This document shows, in pieces, positions 1 to 8,723 of a DNA stretch of 64,000 nt. Where the stretch lies: positions 713,796 through 777,795 of the forward strand of contig JAMPIL010000001.1 in assembly GCA_023662725.1 (NCBI GenBank), read 5' to 3'. Position 1 is the first letter of the stretch. Each line of letters opens with the position of its first letter. A model generated the notes under the pieces. The model did not search any database and was not told the DNA's origin. It was given only the letters and a program-made list of their open reading frames with translations. The DNA is from Ruminococcus flavefaciens (GTDB lineage Bacteria; Bacillota; Clostridia; Oscillospirales; Ruminococcaceae). A program made the position numbers and the translations under genes.

Positions 1-144
1 GCATCCCGTTCCAAGATCGCAGACTTTATCTTTACTGCGGTATCCCGAAAAATCGGCAAGAAGGAAAGCGTCTGTTCCGAATCGGTGATCTGAACTTGCA
101 CAGACATAAATTTTATCGGTAAGCTTTTCAAATTTATATTCCAT
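1..144 (-). CDS. Partial tRNA1(Val)-type adenine N6-methyltransferase, N-terminal 48 residues
   Basis: The first 48 codons of a gene that runs off the left edge. The peptide begins MEYKFEKLTDKIYVCASSDH and continues to a CDLGTGC segment, the SAM-binding motif I of class I methyltransferases. The opening with an F-G-T-D-A-F-L-L stretch before motif I is typical of the TrmN6/YfiC family, which methylates A37 of tRNA1(Val). The ATG overlaps the mnmA stop by one base (TAATG), so the two are translationally coupled. The family call rests on a short N-terminus only; another N6-methyltransferase of the same fold is possible. Confidence 0.65.
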   Translation of the reverse strand, partial: MEYKFEKLTDKIYVCASSDHRFGTDAFLLADFSGYRSKDKVCDLGTGC

Positions 145-1220
145 TACTTTATCGTTCCTCCGCCGACAACGCAGTCTCCATCATATAAAACTACTGCCTG
201 ACCGCTTGTAACGGCTCGCTGAGGTTCATCAAACTCTACCATATACTCTCCGTTTCCGAGATACGAAACAACGGCAGACTGTTCGTGCTGACTATAGCGT
301 GTTTTTGCGGTAACTCTCATCGGCTCTTTCAGATCTGATATCGAAATGAGATTGAAGTCATCGGCAATAAGAGTTTTCGTGTACAGATCCTTTTCATCTC
401 CGAGTACGACCGTATTGGATTCAATGTCTTTTTTTACGACATAAGCAGGTTTTCCCAACGAAATCCCCAGTCCTTTACGCTGACCGACAGTATAGTTGAT
501 TATACCCTTATGTTTACCGAGAATTTTTCCTGATGTATCGGTAAAATTTCCGGAAGCAATCTCTGCTCCGGTAAAACGCTTGATAAATCCGGCATAATCG
601 CCGTCAGGAACAAAGCAAATATCCTGACTGTCCGGTTTTGACGAATTTACAAGACCAGCTTTCTCCGCAAGATTTCGCACCTGAGTTTTCTCCAGACCGC
701 CAAGTGGAAAAAGAGTATGCTCAAGCTGTTTCTGAGTCAGTGAATAAAGCACATAAGTCTGATCCTTGCTCCTGTCTTTAGGGCGTTTCAGAAGCCAGCG
801 TCCCGACTCCTCATCGTATTCATTAACCGCATAATGTCCGGTAGCGATATAGTCATATTCAAGTTCCAGCGCTCTGCGAAGCATTTTGTCAAATTTAACG
901 TGTCTGTTGCATTCAATACACGGATTTGGAGTTTTTCCGCATAAATAGCTGTCCGCAAACTGTTTCATAACATATTCACGAAAATTATCCTTGAAATTAA
1001 AAACGATATGCTCGAATCCAAGGCGATACGCCACGCTCCGTGCGTCCATAACATCTGAAAGAGCGCAGCAGGTCTTACCTTCTTTCTGCGCCTCTGATAT
1101 ATCTTCATCCGAAAAGAGCTTTAAAGTTGCTCCCATAACTTCGTAACCCTGCTCCCTGAGAAGCATTGCGGCAACCGAGCTGTCCACTCCGCCGCTCATT
1201 CCAACCATAACTTTTTTCAT
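144..1220 (-). CDS. mnmA: tRNA-specific 2-thiouridylase MnmA
   Basis: A 358-aa cytosolic enzyme that thiolates U34 of Lys, Glu and Gln tRNAs, using ATP to adenylate the base and persulfide sulfur from a cysteine desulfurase relay. Visible: the PP-loop GMSGGVDSS at residues 7-15, the TPNPCIECN segment with C101 (catalytic nucleophile position), and PDSQDICFV with C202 (persulfide-carrying position). Length matches the family. Its 5' neighbour is a HAD phosphatase gene ending 15 bases upstream, and its stop overlaps the start of a tRNA methyltransferase, giving a tRNA-modification cluster. The ribosome site (AAGGA) is about 12 bases from the ATG, which is rather far. Confidence 0.96.
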   Translation of the reverse strand: MKKVMVGMSGGVDSSVAAMLLREQGYEVMGATLKLFSDEDISEAQKEGKTCCALSDVMDARSVAYRLGFEHIVFNFKDNFREYVMKQFADSYLCGKTPNPCIECNRHVKFDKMLRRALELEYDYIATGHYAVNEYDEESGRWLLKRPKDRSKDQTYVLYSLTQKQLEHTLFPLGGLEKTQVRNLAEKAGLVNSSKPDSQDICFVPDGDYAGFIKRFTGAEIASGNFTDTSGKILGKHKGIINYTVGQRKGLGISLGKPAYVVKKDIESNTVVLGDEKDLYTKTLIADDFNLISISDLKEPMRVTAKTRYSQHEQSAVVSYLGNGEYMVEFDEPQRAVTSGQAVVLYDGDCVVGGGTIK

Positions 1221-1234
1221 AATATAAGAATTCC

Positions 1235-1885
1235 TTATTTGAATAATATTTCAAGTTCTTTCAGCGATCCCACATAATAATCTGCTGTATCGGCAATGAG
1301 ACTCTGCTCATTCCAAGAGACTTCATCGTAAACGCCTGCTGTTATAAATCCCGATTGTGCCGCCGTTTCTATACAGTGGAGAGAATCCTCAACAACCAGA
1401 ACTTCCTTCGGTTCTAAACCAAGCATTTCTGCTCCGCCAAGGAAAATATCAGGAAATTTCTTCCCAAGAGGATATTCGACTTCTGTGAGCAAAAAACGCA
1501 TCTGTTCCCAGATTCCGCAGCGTTTCATAACAGCTTCCGCCAGTCCTTTATATGTAGCCGTAGCCACTCCGTACGGTACTTTCTTCTCATCAAGATAATC
1601 AAGAAATTCCGCAGCATACGGCTTCAATGGAATATTTTCTTCGTATTCCATACGAACCAGCTCTTCAATACGTTTTATAATATACTCATTTGTACATCCA
1701 AGTCTGAATTCATCTATAAAATATTGTGCTGATTCCTCAATGGTCATTTTCCTTACCCTGTCGGATATATCCGGCGGAATATTTTCCACTCCGTTTTCTC
1801 TAAGGAGCTTGCGGTCTATTTTAGTCCATATCTTCATCGAGTCTATAAGTGTTCCGTCAAGGTCAAAAATTACTCCTTTTATCAA
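1235..1885 (-). CDS. HAD superfamily (subfamily IA) phosphatase/phosphoglucomutase-like protein
   Basis: A 216-aa haloacid-dehalogenase hydrolase. Motif I is FDLDGT, with the nucleophile D8 and acid/base D10. A helical cap follows (residues about 20-85), then motif II (GVATATYK, around 106) and motif IV (VVEDSLHCIETA, around 165), as in beta-phosphoglucomutase and 2-phosphoglycolate-type enzymes. The substrate cannot be told. The start is TTG: its ribosome site GGAGGA lies in the last codons of the upstream lipoprotein gene, six bases before TTG, and the gap between the genes is three bases, so coupled translation is likely. Confidence 0.9.
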   Translation of the reverse strand: MIKGVIFDLDGTLIDSMKIWTKIDRKLLRENGVENIPPDISDRVRKMTIEESAQYFIDEFRLGCTNEYIIKRIEELVRMEYEENIPLKPYAAEFLDYLDEKKVPYGVATATYKGLAEAVMKRCGIWEQMRFLLTEVEYPLGKKFPDIFLGGAEMLGLEPKEVLVVEDSLHCIETAAQSGFITAGVYDEVSWNEQSLIADTADYYVGSLKELEILFK

Positions 1886-1888
1886 AGC

Positions 1889-2869
1889 TTATTCCTCCAT
1901 GACGTAATCTTCATATGCGTAGCCGTTTTCGAAAAGCTGACTTTTCCGGCTGTAAACATTATTGTTCTCGATCTCCGGATCGGGATTAAAATGTCCCTCT
2001 GTTTCGGAATCGCCGCATATTACAACCGCCTGCTTACCCATAATATCATATATACGTTCAAAAGCGTCGATTGAATAAGTTGTATTTCCAACCAAAGGAT
2101 CTCCGGCATACACTATGCCCTCAGTAAGATCATAGCCGTAAATAGCCATACAGTGCTGATAATAATTGAATGTCATATCCTCGCCGTTTGCAGAAGTCCA
2201 AAGATAATCGAAAAAGTCAGATTCAGTAAGATACATTGTAGCCCATACTATAACAGGTCTGCCCTGACAAACCTGATAAAACAGATCACGGAAATCAGTT
2301 CCGGAAAGATCGACCGCATAACACGGCGAATCAATTGATTCAAAATATTCATATGCCGATTTTACTATTACCGGTGAATAACACCCGAATCCATTAGTCG
2401 ATCTTGGATCGCCTATATAAGCCTGATTCATAGTAGCGGAGCCTTCATAATCCACAGGCATAAAATTATCGCAAAGTTCTTCTTTATCAATAATAAAACC
2501 GTGATAATTAAGAACCTCTGCCAATGATGTTATTTCGCATCCTGTCGGAAGTTCGGGTTCCTGAAGAACCGTATTGAAATCTGCAAGAACAAAATTATCG
2601 GGAATTATATAATTATCGGGAGCGCTCACGTCAATTGAAAATTGTTCAGTTTCGGCTCCTCTATCTTCTTCCATGGAAATAACATCTGATTCCGGCGACT
2701 GCAATATATCCGCCTTATCCGAAGATAAGGATGGAACGTCTGCCGTCGTTGAATCGACTGTAACATAAAATGACGAATCATCCATTACTGAAACTATATT
2801 GGTGCAGGACGTTAAGGTCAGTGATGTAATAAAAGCGGCAGCGGCAATGCCTGTAAATTTTTGTATCAT
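1889..2869 (-). CDS. Lipoprotein with C39-like papain-fold peptidase domain
   Basis: A 326-aa exported lipoprotein. The signal peptide ends in a lipobox (LTSC, acylated C22). A serine/threonine- and acid-rich linker to about residue 95 precedes a C39-like domain (Peptidase_C39_2, YvpB type). The domain has the ELPTGCEITSLAEVLNYHG signature with catalytic C111, H239 in YYQHCMAIYGYD, and D257 in YAGDP. This is the usual Cys-His-Asp order, so it could be an active cell-surface cysteine peptidase. Its target is unknown. It starts 7 bases after the tmcAL stop, using a GGAG that overlaps the last codon of tmcAL. Confidence 0.85.
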   Translation of the reverse strand: MIQKFTGIAAAAFITSLTLTSCTNIVSVMDDSSFYVTVDSTTADVPSLSSDKADILQSPESDVISMEEDRGAETEQFSIDVSAPDNYIIPDNFVLADFNTVLQEPELPTGCEITSLAEVLNYHGFIIDKEELCDNFMPVDYEGSATMNQAYIGDPRSTNGFGCYSPVIVKSAYEYFESIDSPCYAVDLSGTDFRDLFYQVCQGRPVIVWATMYLTESDFFDYLWTSANGEDMTFNYYQHCMAIYGYDLTEGIVYAGDPLVGNTTYSIDAFERIYDIMGKQAVVICGDSETEGHFNPDPEIENNNVYSRKSQLFENGYAYEDYVMEE

Positions 2870-2875
2870 TGAATT

Positions 2876-4078
2876 TTACTCCATGTCTATCATTATTTTT
2901 GCTCTGTAATCCTTCTGAGCAGAGTTTACGGTTTCAAGAGCAAGACCGTAAACATCGGAAGCTCTTATTTCCAGTTCGGCAAATCTTTCAGCTATTTCAT
3001 TAAGCTGTGAAAGCCTTGCAATAGAAGACGCATAGGGTATTGCGGTCATATTTTTCGCCTTGGCAAGGATTTCTTTTCCTCTTTCGTTAAACGCAAGAAT
3101 TCTTCCATACGGCGGAAGTTTTTTCATATCATCTTTTGTTATTCCGATAAGAAGCGAAAGCATAATACGTCTTATTCGTGCCATTGTGTATCGTTTTGTT
3201 TTTACCGTGAAAAGAAGCTCGTCCAGCGAGCCGGACATTCTTGCTCCGTAGATCCTGTTTTCAAGTCCCTGACCTACGTCGCTTATTTCAGCTATTTCAT
3301 CAGCAGATGTGCTTCGCAGTTTATAAAGCAGAACTCTTTCAAGTCTGCTTAAAGAAGCGATCTCGCCGTTTTTCATAGAGTTTGAAATTGCTTCTGCCCA
3401 GAGAGATGTCGTATACGCTCCTATGGAATCAGCGCTGTACCCTGCTGCAATTTTATCACGGATATAAGATGCGCTCGCATATCCGCCCTCCGCAACAACT
3501 CCGTCATGAGGAACGCTTGCCCTTTTAATTGTAAAAGGCTTCATTATTGAAGCATATTTTTTCAAAGATCTCATATACTCGATAGCAAGAAGATTATTCG
3601 GCGAAGATATTATTTCTGCAATTTCCGGCTCTATTCCGTTTATAACAGAATTAAGCGCTCTTGGATAAGTATATCCCTTTTCCATTATCTGACGGATGTC
3701 ATCCTGATGAACCATTGCCGTTATCTCGATCGTTTCAAGAGCCTTTTCAAGTTTTTGTGTATCACCGCATTCGCTGCCGAACGAAAGCTCTTCCACTACG
3801 CCGAGAGAATCAAGAAGGAAAACTGCTCCGGCGGCGAAATTTTCCGCAGATGAAAGACAATACTGCACAGGAAGCTCGATAACAAGATCTGCTCCCGAAC
3901 GAACGGCAAGTCTGGCTCTGTCAAGCTTGTCCATAATTGCCGTATCTCCTCTTTGAACGAAATTTCCGCTCATTACTGCAACTATATGAGTCGCTCCGTT
4001 TTTTCGTGTTTCACGGATATGATGCAGATGTCCGTTATGGAAAGGATTGTATTCGCATATGATTCCACTGATTTTCAT
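2876..4078 (-). CDS. tmcAL: tRNA(Met) cytidine acetate ligase TmcAL
   Basis: About 400 aa. TmcAL (YlbM) uses ATP and acetate to acetylate C34 of elongator tRNA(Met). The nucleotidyltransferase core opens the protein: GIICEYNPFHNGHLHHI with the HxGH-type motif, then VAVMSGNFVQRGD and the LVIELPVQY segment. I chose the internal ATG at 4078, which has AGAGAGG seven bases upstream and gives the family's standard MKISGIICEYNPFHNGH start. A longer frame to 4117 has no ribosome site. It is first in the minus-strand operon that ends with mnmA and the truncated methyltransferase, so three of the five genes act on tRNA. Confidence 0.93.
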   Translation of the reverse strand: MKISGIICEYNPFHNGHLHHIRETRKNGATHIVAVMSGNFVQRGDTAIMDKLDRARLAVRSGADLVIELPVQYCLSSAENFAAGAVFLLDSLGVVEELSFGSECGDTQKLEKALETIEITAMVHQDDIRQIMEKGYTYPRALNSVINGIEPEIAEIISSPNNLLAIEYMRSLKKYASIMKPFTIKRASVPHDGVVAEGGYASASYIRDKIAAGYSADSIGAYTTSLWAEAISNSMKNGEIASLSRLERVLLYKLRSTSADEIAEISDVGQGLENRIYGARMSGSLDELLFTVKTKRYTMARIRRIMLSLLIGITKDDMKKLPPYGRILAFNERGKEILAKAKNMTAIPYASSIARLSQLNEIAERFAELEIRASDVYGLALETVNSAQKDYRAKIMIDME

Positions 4079-4205
4079 TTTACTACCTCTCTTAATAAAA
4101 TTCAATATTTTTTTCAAAACTTTCGCTTATTTTACATATTATTTGCAAAAAATCAGCGTGTTTTGGCATTTTTTTGAATGCGATTCAAAAAATTTTAAAA
4201 AACAC

Positions 4206-4233
4206 TTGCAATTCGCTGAAAAAAGTATATAAT
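4206..4233 (+). promoter_or_regulatory. Sigma-A-type promoter for ackA
   Basis: TTGCAA (4206-4211), a 16-base spacer, then TATAAT (4228-4233). It is the best promoter in the tmcAL-ackA gap and points toward ackA, 200 bases downstream. The palindromic element at 4237-4401 begins almost at the expected transcription start and would be transcribed as the ackA leader. Confidence 0.6.
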
Positions 4234-4236
4234 TAT

Positions 4237-4401
4237 ATATGGCAGCCTCTAAAAACCTCTTCCGGCAAAAATCAGCTATGCACGCCGTTTACTGCGTCAA
4301 TTCACTAAGAGAGCGTCAGCACGCTTTCAAGAATTTCCCTTGTAACCGGCGCACCTATCTGATTTTCGCTTAATCAAACAGGTTTTTAGAGGTTACCATA
4401 T
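4237..4401. repeat. 165-bp palindromic (MITE-like) element in the ackA leader
   Basis: The outer arms of 22 bases match in 20 positions as inverted repeats (left ATATGGCAGCCTCTAAAAAC..., right ...GTTTTTAGAGGTTACCATAT). Inside them a second imperfect inverted repeat pairs the segment CAAAAATCAGCTATGCACGC with one near 4350-4375, and a short AGCGT/ACGCT hairpin sits at the centre. The whole unit can fold on itself. It has no ORF. Size and arrangement match the elements at 6455-6612 and 50910-51072, and the core has a TTnACTGCGT segment like the latter. It is either a non-autonomous mobile element or a structured leader. Confidence 0.6.
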
Positions 4402-4433
4402 GTAAAAAATGCTTTTGAAAGGAAAATGTTTAT

Positions 4434-5633
4434 ATGATTATTTTAGTTGTTAATGCAGGAAGCTCTTCGCTCAAATACCAGCTCATCAATATGGACGATG
4501 AAAGCGTTATTGCAAAGGGTAACTGCGACAGAATCGGTATCGACGGTCATATCGCTCATAAGACAAGCGATGGCAGAGAACTTAACGAAGATTGTGCATT
4601 CCCGACTCATACGGAAGCTTTTATGAAGCTTGTCGAAGCACTCACTTCCGGCAACGCAAAGGTTATCGACAGCATGGATGAGATTTCTGCTGTTGGTCAC
4701 AGAATAGTTCAGGGCGCTGATGTTTTCGATAAATCTGTTCTTGTTACAGATGAGATCATCGACAAGATTGATGAACTGCGTGAGCTTGCTCCCGTACATA
4801 ACCATGCTCACGCTCTCGCTCTCAGAGCCTGCAAGAGCGTTATTCCTGAAAATGTACCGCAGGTCGTTGTGTTTGATACAGCTTTCCACCAGACGATGCC
4901 TCCTAAGGCTTATATGTTCGGTCTGCCTTATGATGACTATGAGAATTATCATGTCAGAAAATATGGTTTCCACGGTACTTCACACAGATTCGTTTCCGCT
5001 GCTCTTGCCGAAGCAATGGGCAAGGATGTTAAGGATCTTAAAATCGTTTCATGTCACCTCGGAAACGGTTCTTCTATCACTGCTGTAAACGGCGGTAAAT
5101 CTGTAGATACTTCTATGGGATTCACTCCTCTTGACGGCGTTGTAATGGGAACTCGTACTGGCGCTGTTGATCCTTCTGCTGTTACATTCGTTGCAGATAA
5201 GCATCATTTCACACCTGCTGAAATGAGTGAATATATGAATAAAAAATCCGGTTTTCTCGGAGTATCCGGCGTTGGTTCTGATAACCGTGATATCACAGAG
5301 GCTGCTGCTCACGGAAACAAAAGAGCTAAGCTCGTTTCAGAAATGCTCGTTTACGAGATAAAGAAGTATATCGGTTCTTATGCTGCTGCAATGAACGGTC
5401 TTGACGCTGTTCTTTTCACAGGCGGTATCGGCGAAAACGCTTACGATGTAAGAGCTGCTGTCTGCAAGGACATGGAATTCTTCGGAATTAAACTTGATGA
5501 AGCTGCAAATGACGGTCTTAGAGGAAAGCTTGCAAAGATCTCTGCTGCTGATTCAAAGGTTGACGTATGGGTCGTTCCTACAAACGAGGAGCTTCTTATC
5601 GCAAGAGACACGCTCGCACTTATCTCCAAGTAA
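4434..5633 (+). CDS. ackA: Acetate kinase
   Basis: A 399-aa cytosolic enzyme that transfers phosphate from acetyl phosphate to ADP, the substrate-level ATP step of acetate fermentation. Motifs: NAGSSSLKYQL (residues 7-17), the GFHGTSHR segment near residues 177-184 with the active-site His, HLGNGSS, and FTGGIGENA near the C-terminus. Length is standard. The ribosome site is AAAGGAAA, about nine bases before ATG. The gene stands alone, with its own promoter, a long palindromic leader and its own terminator. No phosphotransacetylase gene lies next to it, which is unlike many clostridia. Confidence 0.97.
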   Translation: MIILVVNAGSSSLKYQLINMDDESVIAKGNCDRIGIDGHIAHKTSDGRELNEDCAFPTHTEAFMKLVEALTSGNAKVIDSMDEISAVGHRIVQGADVFDKSVLVTDEIIDKIDELRELAPVHNHAHALALRACKSVIPENVPQVVVFDTAFHQTMPPKAYMFGLPYDDYENYHVRKYGFHGTSHRFVSAALAEAMGKDVKDLKIVSCHLGNGSSITAVNGGKSVDTSMGFTPLDGVVMGTRTGAVDPSAVTFVADKHHFTPAEMSEYMNKKSGFLGVSGVGSDNRDITEAAAHGNKRAKLVSEMLVYEIKKYIGSYAAAMNGLDAVLFTGGIGENAYDVRAAVCKDMEFFGIKLDEAANDGLRGKLAKISAADSKVDVWVVPTNEELLIARDTLALISK

Positions 5634-5650
5634 AATTTGATTTAACTATA

Positions 5651-5680
5651 TCCCTCCCTTTTCGGGAGGGATTTTTTATT
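5651..5680 (+). terminator. Rho-independent terminator of ackA
   Basis: TCCCTCCC / GGGAGGGA stem of eight pairs with a five-base loop, followed by a T-rich run, 17 bases after the ackA stop. Confidence 0.9.
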
Positions 5681-5749
5681 TTTGAAGATAATGTATTTTT
5701 TCTTCCAAAAAGAGAATAATATACTTATTCTTTTCCGGAGGTATTCTCA

Positions 5750-5923
5750 ATGAAAAAATTGATAAAAGGAGCTGCTTTGGTCGCAATTCTGCTCTTTATT
5801 TTCGGACATGATGAAAGCCGCAGATTAAAATTTCCTTCTTTTTCAAGAATAATCGAATGCGCTTCCGACATTACAAATTCGCTCTCAGACCTTCTTCACG
5901 AAATACATTTTGAGGAAATTTAA
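5750..5923 (+). CDS. Small 57-aa single-pass or secreted protein, unknown function
   Basis: An ATG with a strong ribosome site (CGGAGG, nine bases upstream) opens 57 codons. The protein starts MKKLIKGAALVAILLFIFG, a basic end followed by about 13 hydrophobic residues, which fits a signal peptide or membrane anchor. It then has a charged, partly amphipathic tail (residues 20-57) containing one cysteine. It lies between the ackA terminator and the convergent dCMP deaminase gene. I do not recognise a family. The ribosome site and the signal-like N-terminus argue for a real gene; the lack of a clear promoter and the short length are the doubts. Confidence 0.5.
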   Translation: MKKLIKGAALVAILLFIFGHDESRRLKFPSFSRIIECASDITNSLSDLLHEIHFEEI

Positions 5924-5949
5924 TGTTCAACATGAACTTTTTTTCCTTG

Positions 5950-6432
5950 TTATAAATCAAAAGAAAGCTTTTTTCCGCTTTTTTTATACTCTTCTGTTTG
6001 AACTCCGCACTTTTCAAAAAGCATACGTGAAGCTTTAGTACTTTCTGTATCAGAATATTTATTGCTGTAATAAACAACTCTTTTTATGCCGGATTGAATG
6101 ATAGCTTTTGCACATTCATTGCATGGAAAAAGCGTTACATATACGGTACATCCGCTTAAATTGCCGATATTGCTGTTAAGAATAGCATTCAGCTCGGCAT
6201 GACAGACAAACGGATACTTTGTATCAAGGGAAGTTTCTCCGTCACGTTCCCAAGGCATCTCATCATCCATACATCCTGTCGGCATTCCATTATATCCAAC
6301 GGAAATGATTTTCTTATCGCTGTTTACAATGCAGGCGCCGACTTGCGTTGAATTATCCTTGCTTCGTTCGGCTGAAAGCATGGCAATTCCCATGAAATAT
6401 TCATCCCAGCTTATATAATCATTACGTTTCAT
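5950..6432 (-). CDS. dCMP deaminase (ComEB-type deoxycytidylate deaminase)
   Basis: About 160 aa. It converts dCMP to dUMP, feeding thymidylate synthesis. The cytidine-deaminase zinc fold is clear: an HAE motif (CHAELNAIL) carries the zinc His and the catalytic Glu, and PCNEC supplies the two zinc cysteines. I placed the start at the ATG at 6432, with AAGGAG six bases upstream; the longer frame to 6456 lacks a ribosome site. It is a single-gene unit convergent with the 57-aa ORF. The gap upstream holds a palindromic repeat. Confidence 0.92.
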   Translation of the reverse strand: MKRNDYISWDEYFMGIAMLSAERSKDNSTQVGACIVNSDKKIISVGYNGMPTGCMDDEMPWERDGETSLDTKYPFVCHAELNAILNSNIGNLSGCTVYVTLFPCNECAKAIIQSGIKRVVYYSNKYSDTESTKASRMLFEKCGVQTEEYKKSGKKLSFDL

Positions 6433-6454
6433 AAAAACTCCTTCATCGTTATTC

Positions 6455-6612
6455 ATAATCTGTCTTCAAAAATATCTTGCACGTTTTCAGCAAATTTTTC
6501 CAATTATTGCGTTGAAAACACTTGTAACAGAAAGTGTTCCTGTCAGTTTTCGCATTGCTCTCGACAAAATTATACTCCAAACACGCATAAGCTGCTTTTA
6601 AAGACAAATTCT
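6455..6612. repeat. 158-bp palindromic repeat, same family as 50910-51072
   Basis: The ends are imperfect inverted repeats: ATAATCTGTCTTCAAAA at the left, and AGAATTTGTCTTTAAAA when the right end is read on the minus strand. The interior aligns with the element at 50910-51072 in the same orientation. Shared blocks in order are GCAAATTT, TGCGTTG, CTTG, TTCCTG, a TTTCGC/TTTCCGC block and GACAAAATTAT. The element fills most of the gap between the dCMP deaminase and enolase genes. It has no ORF. Confidence 0.6.
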
Positions 6613-6753
6613 CATTATTAGTATATCATTTTTACACATATATGTCAAGCAGATTATGTGCATGATGACGAATTCCAGCTTCTGCCATGAATATGCTCCC
6701 AAACTTGTCAAATGATAATACTATATAATGATGCAATAATAATGGAGGGTTTT

Positions 6754-8058
6754 ATGAAAAATCTGGAGATTAAAAAAATTATAGGCAGGGAAATTCTCGA
6801 TTCAAGAGGAAATCCAACTGTTGAGGCCGAAGTTTATCTCGCAGACGGAACTTCCGCAAGAGGTACTGCTCCAAGCGGAGCTTCGACCGGTGAATATGAA
6901 GCTCTTGAACTTCGTGACGGCGACAAAAACCGCTATCTCGGCAAAGGCGTTCAAAAAGCTGTAGCCAACATAAATAACGATATCAACAATGTACTCGCAG
7001 GTATGAACGCGTCTGATATTTATGCTGTTGACCATGCTATGATAAAAGCAGATGGTTCGGAAGATAAATCCAATCTCGGCGCAAATGCTATTCTTGCCGC
7101 TTCTGTCGCCGTTTCAAGAGCGGCATCAGTATCACTGGGAATTCCGCTTTACAGATTCCTCGGCGGCATTCAGGGAGCTACACTTCCCGTTCCCATGATG
7201 AATATTCTCAACGGCGGCGCTCACGCTTCAAATAACGTTGATACACAGGAATTCATGATAATGCCTGTCGGAGCTGCCACGTTCAAGGAAGCTCTGAGAT
7301 ATTGCTCTGAAGTTTTCCACTGTCTTAAAGAAATTCTTCGGAAAAGAGGATTAGCTGCGTCCGTCGGAGATGAGGGTGGATTTGCACCCGATCTTTCAAG
7401 CGACGAGGAAACGATCGAAACTATTCTGGAAGCAATTGAATGTGCCGGATATAAGCCTTGCAAAGACTTTATGATTGCCATTGACGCAGCTTCGTCCGAA
7501 TGGAAGGACAGCGGCAAGGGCGTCGGTTTCTATAAACAGCCTAAGTCCGGCAGAACGTTCACTTCCGATGAACTCATTTCACATTGGGAAACTCTTGTTT
7601 CAAAATATCCGATAATTTCTATTGAAGACGGTCTTGACGAAGAGGACTGGAATGGTTGGAAGAAAATGACGGATAAACTTGGAAAAAAAGTCCAGCTTGT
7701 CGGAGACGATCTTTTTGTAACAAATACAAAGAGACTTTCAAAGGGAATCTCTCTTAGAGCCGGAAATTCTATCCTTATAAAGCTTAATCAGATAGGTTCT
7801 GTTTCAGAAACTATTGAAGCAGTCAAGCTTGCTCATAAATTCGGATATACTGCAATTTCTTCACATCGTTCAGGAGAAACAGCCGATACAACTATTGCCG
7901 ATCTGGCAGTTGCACTTAACACTTGTCAGATAAAAACCGGAGCTCCAAGCAGATCAGAGCGTGTGGCAAAGTATAATCAGCTTCTGAGAATTGAAGAGGA
8001 ACTTGGAAATGCGGCTGTGTATCCGGGAATTGCCGCTTTTAACGTAAAAAGGAGCTGA
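6754..8058 (+). CDS. eno: Enolase (phosphopyruvate hydratase)
   Basis: A 434-aa glycolytic enzyme that interconverts 2-phosphoglycerate and phosphoenolpyruvate with Mg2+. Signatures in order: [17 protein letters not shown] near the N-terminus, [59 protein letters not shown] and [11 protein letters not shown] chose the ATG at 6754, with GGAGGG four bases upstream; the frame stays open to 6712 but that part does not resemble enolase. It is monocistronic between the 158-bp repeat and a hairpin that overlaps its stop codon. Confidence 0.97.
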   Translation: MKNLEIKKIIGREILDSRGNPTVEAEVYLADGTSARGTAPSGASTGEYEALELRDGDKNRYLGKGVQKAVANINNDINNVLAGMNASDIYAVDHAMIKADGSEDKSNLGANAILAASVAVSRAASVSLGIPLYRFLGGIQGATLPVPMMNILNGGAHASNNVDTQEFMIMPVGAATFKEALRYCSEVFHCLKEILRKRGLAASVGDEGGFAPDLSSDEETIETILEAIECAGYKPCKDFMIAIDAASSEWKDSGKGVGFYKQPKSGRTFTSDELISHWETLVSKYPIISIEDGLDEEDWNGWKKMTDKLGKKVQLVGDDLFVTNTKRLSKGISLRAGNSILIKLNQIGSVSETIEAVKLAHKFGYTAISSHRSGETADTTIADLAVALNTCQIKTGAPSRSERVAKYNQLLRIEEELGNAAVYPGIAAFNVKRS

Positions 8059-8071
8059 TAACAGCTCCTTT
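8048..8071. terminator. Hairpin shared by the eno and upp 3' ends
   Basis: AAAGGAGCTG / CAGCTCCTTT, a perfect 10-bp stem with a four-base loop. It includes the eno stop codon and lies 11 bases from the upp stop. Only short T/A runs follow, so it probably acts in both directions but is not a textbook U-tract terminator. Confidence 0.6.
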
Positions 8072-8081
8072 ACATAATGTT

Positions 8082-8711
8082 TTATTTTGTACCGAATATT
8101 CTGTCGCCTGCGTCGCCGACTCCTGGGACGATAAACTTATCTTCATTCAGTTTTTCATCCATAACGCCCGTGTATATATCAACATCGGGATGAGCATTTT
8201 TGATTGCCTCAACGCCCTCCGGAGAGCATATTATACACATGAACTTTATATTTTTAACCCCAAGCTCCTTCAATTCAGCAATTGCGGCAACTGCCGAATT
8301 TCCGGTAGCAAGCATCGGATCAACGATAATTGCGTCTCTTTCAGCAATATCGTCTGGCATTTTTGAATAATACTTAACCGGAGTTTTTGTTTCAGGATCA
8401 CGGAAGAGTCCGATATGACCTATTTTTGCTGCCGGAACAAGAGTCGTTACACCCTCTATCATACCAAGTCCTGCACGCAGAATAGGTATGAAAGCAAGTT
8501 TTCTTCCTGAAATTATCTTTGTCTTTGCAACTGCAAGAGGTGTTTCAAGCTCGATTTCTTTAAGCGGAAGATCTCTTGTTGCTTCATAGCATATGAACAT
8601 TGCTATCTCGGAAACAAGTTCACGAAATTCCTTTGTACCTGTATTTTTGTCTCTCAGTAGTGAGATTTTATGCTGAACAAGCGGATGATCAATAATATGT
8701 AAATTTCCCAT
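8082..8711 (-). CDS. upp: Uracil phosphoribosyltransferase
   Basis: A 209-aa salvage enzyme that makes UMP from uracil and PRPP. The PRPP-binding loop is [13 protein letters not shown] (residues 128-140). The uracil-contact region near the C-terminus ([25 protein letters not shown]) is intact, and ILRAGLGM (78-84) is the conserved dimer/active-site strand. Length is standard. It ends a minus-strand run after rpiB, 12 bases away, with an AAGGA ribosome site. Confidence 0.97.
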   Translation of the reverse strand: MGNLHIIDHPLVQHKISLLRDKNTGTKEFRELVSEIAMFICYEATRDLPLKEIELETPLAVAKTKIISGRKLAFIPILRAGLGMIEGVTTLVPAAKIGHIGLFRDPETKTPVKYYSKMPDDIAERDAIIVDPMLATGNSAVAAIAELKELGVKNIKFMCIICSPEGVEAIKNAHPDVDIYTGVMDEKLNEDKFIVPGVGDAGDRIFGTK

Positions 8712-8723
8712 TTTAATATCCTT

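Noticed and set aside
6613-6753. A clean promoter for enolase
   Set aside because: TATAAT-like and TTGTCA-like boxes occur, but no pair has a spacing near 17 bases.
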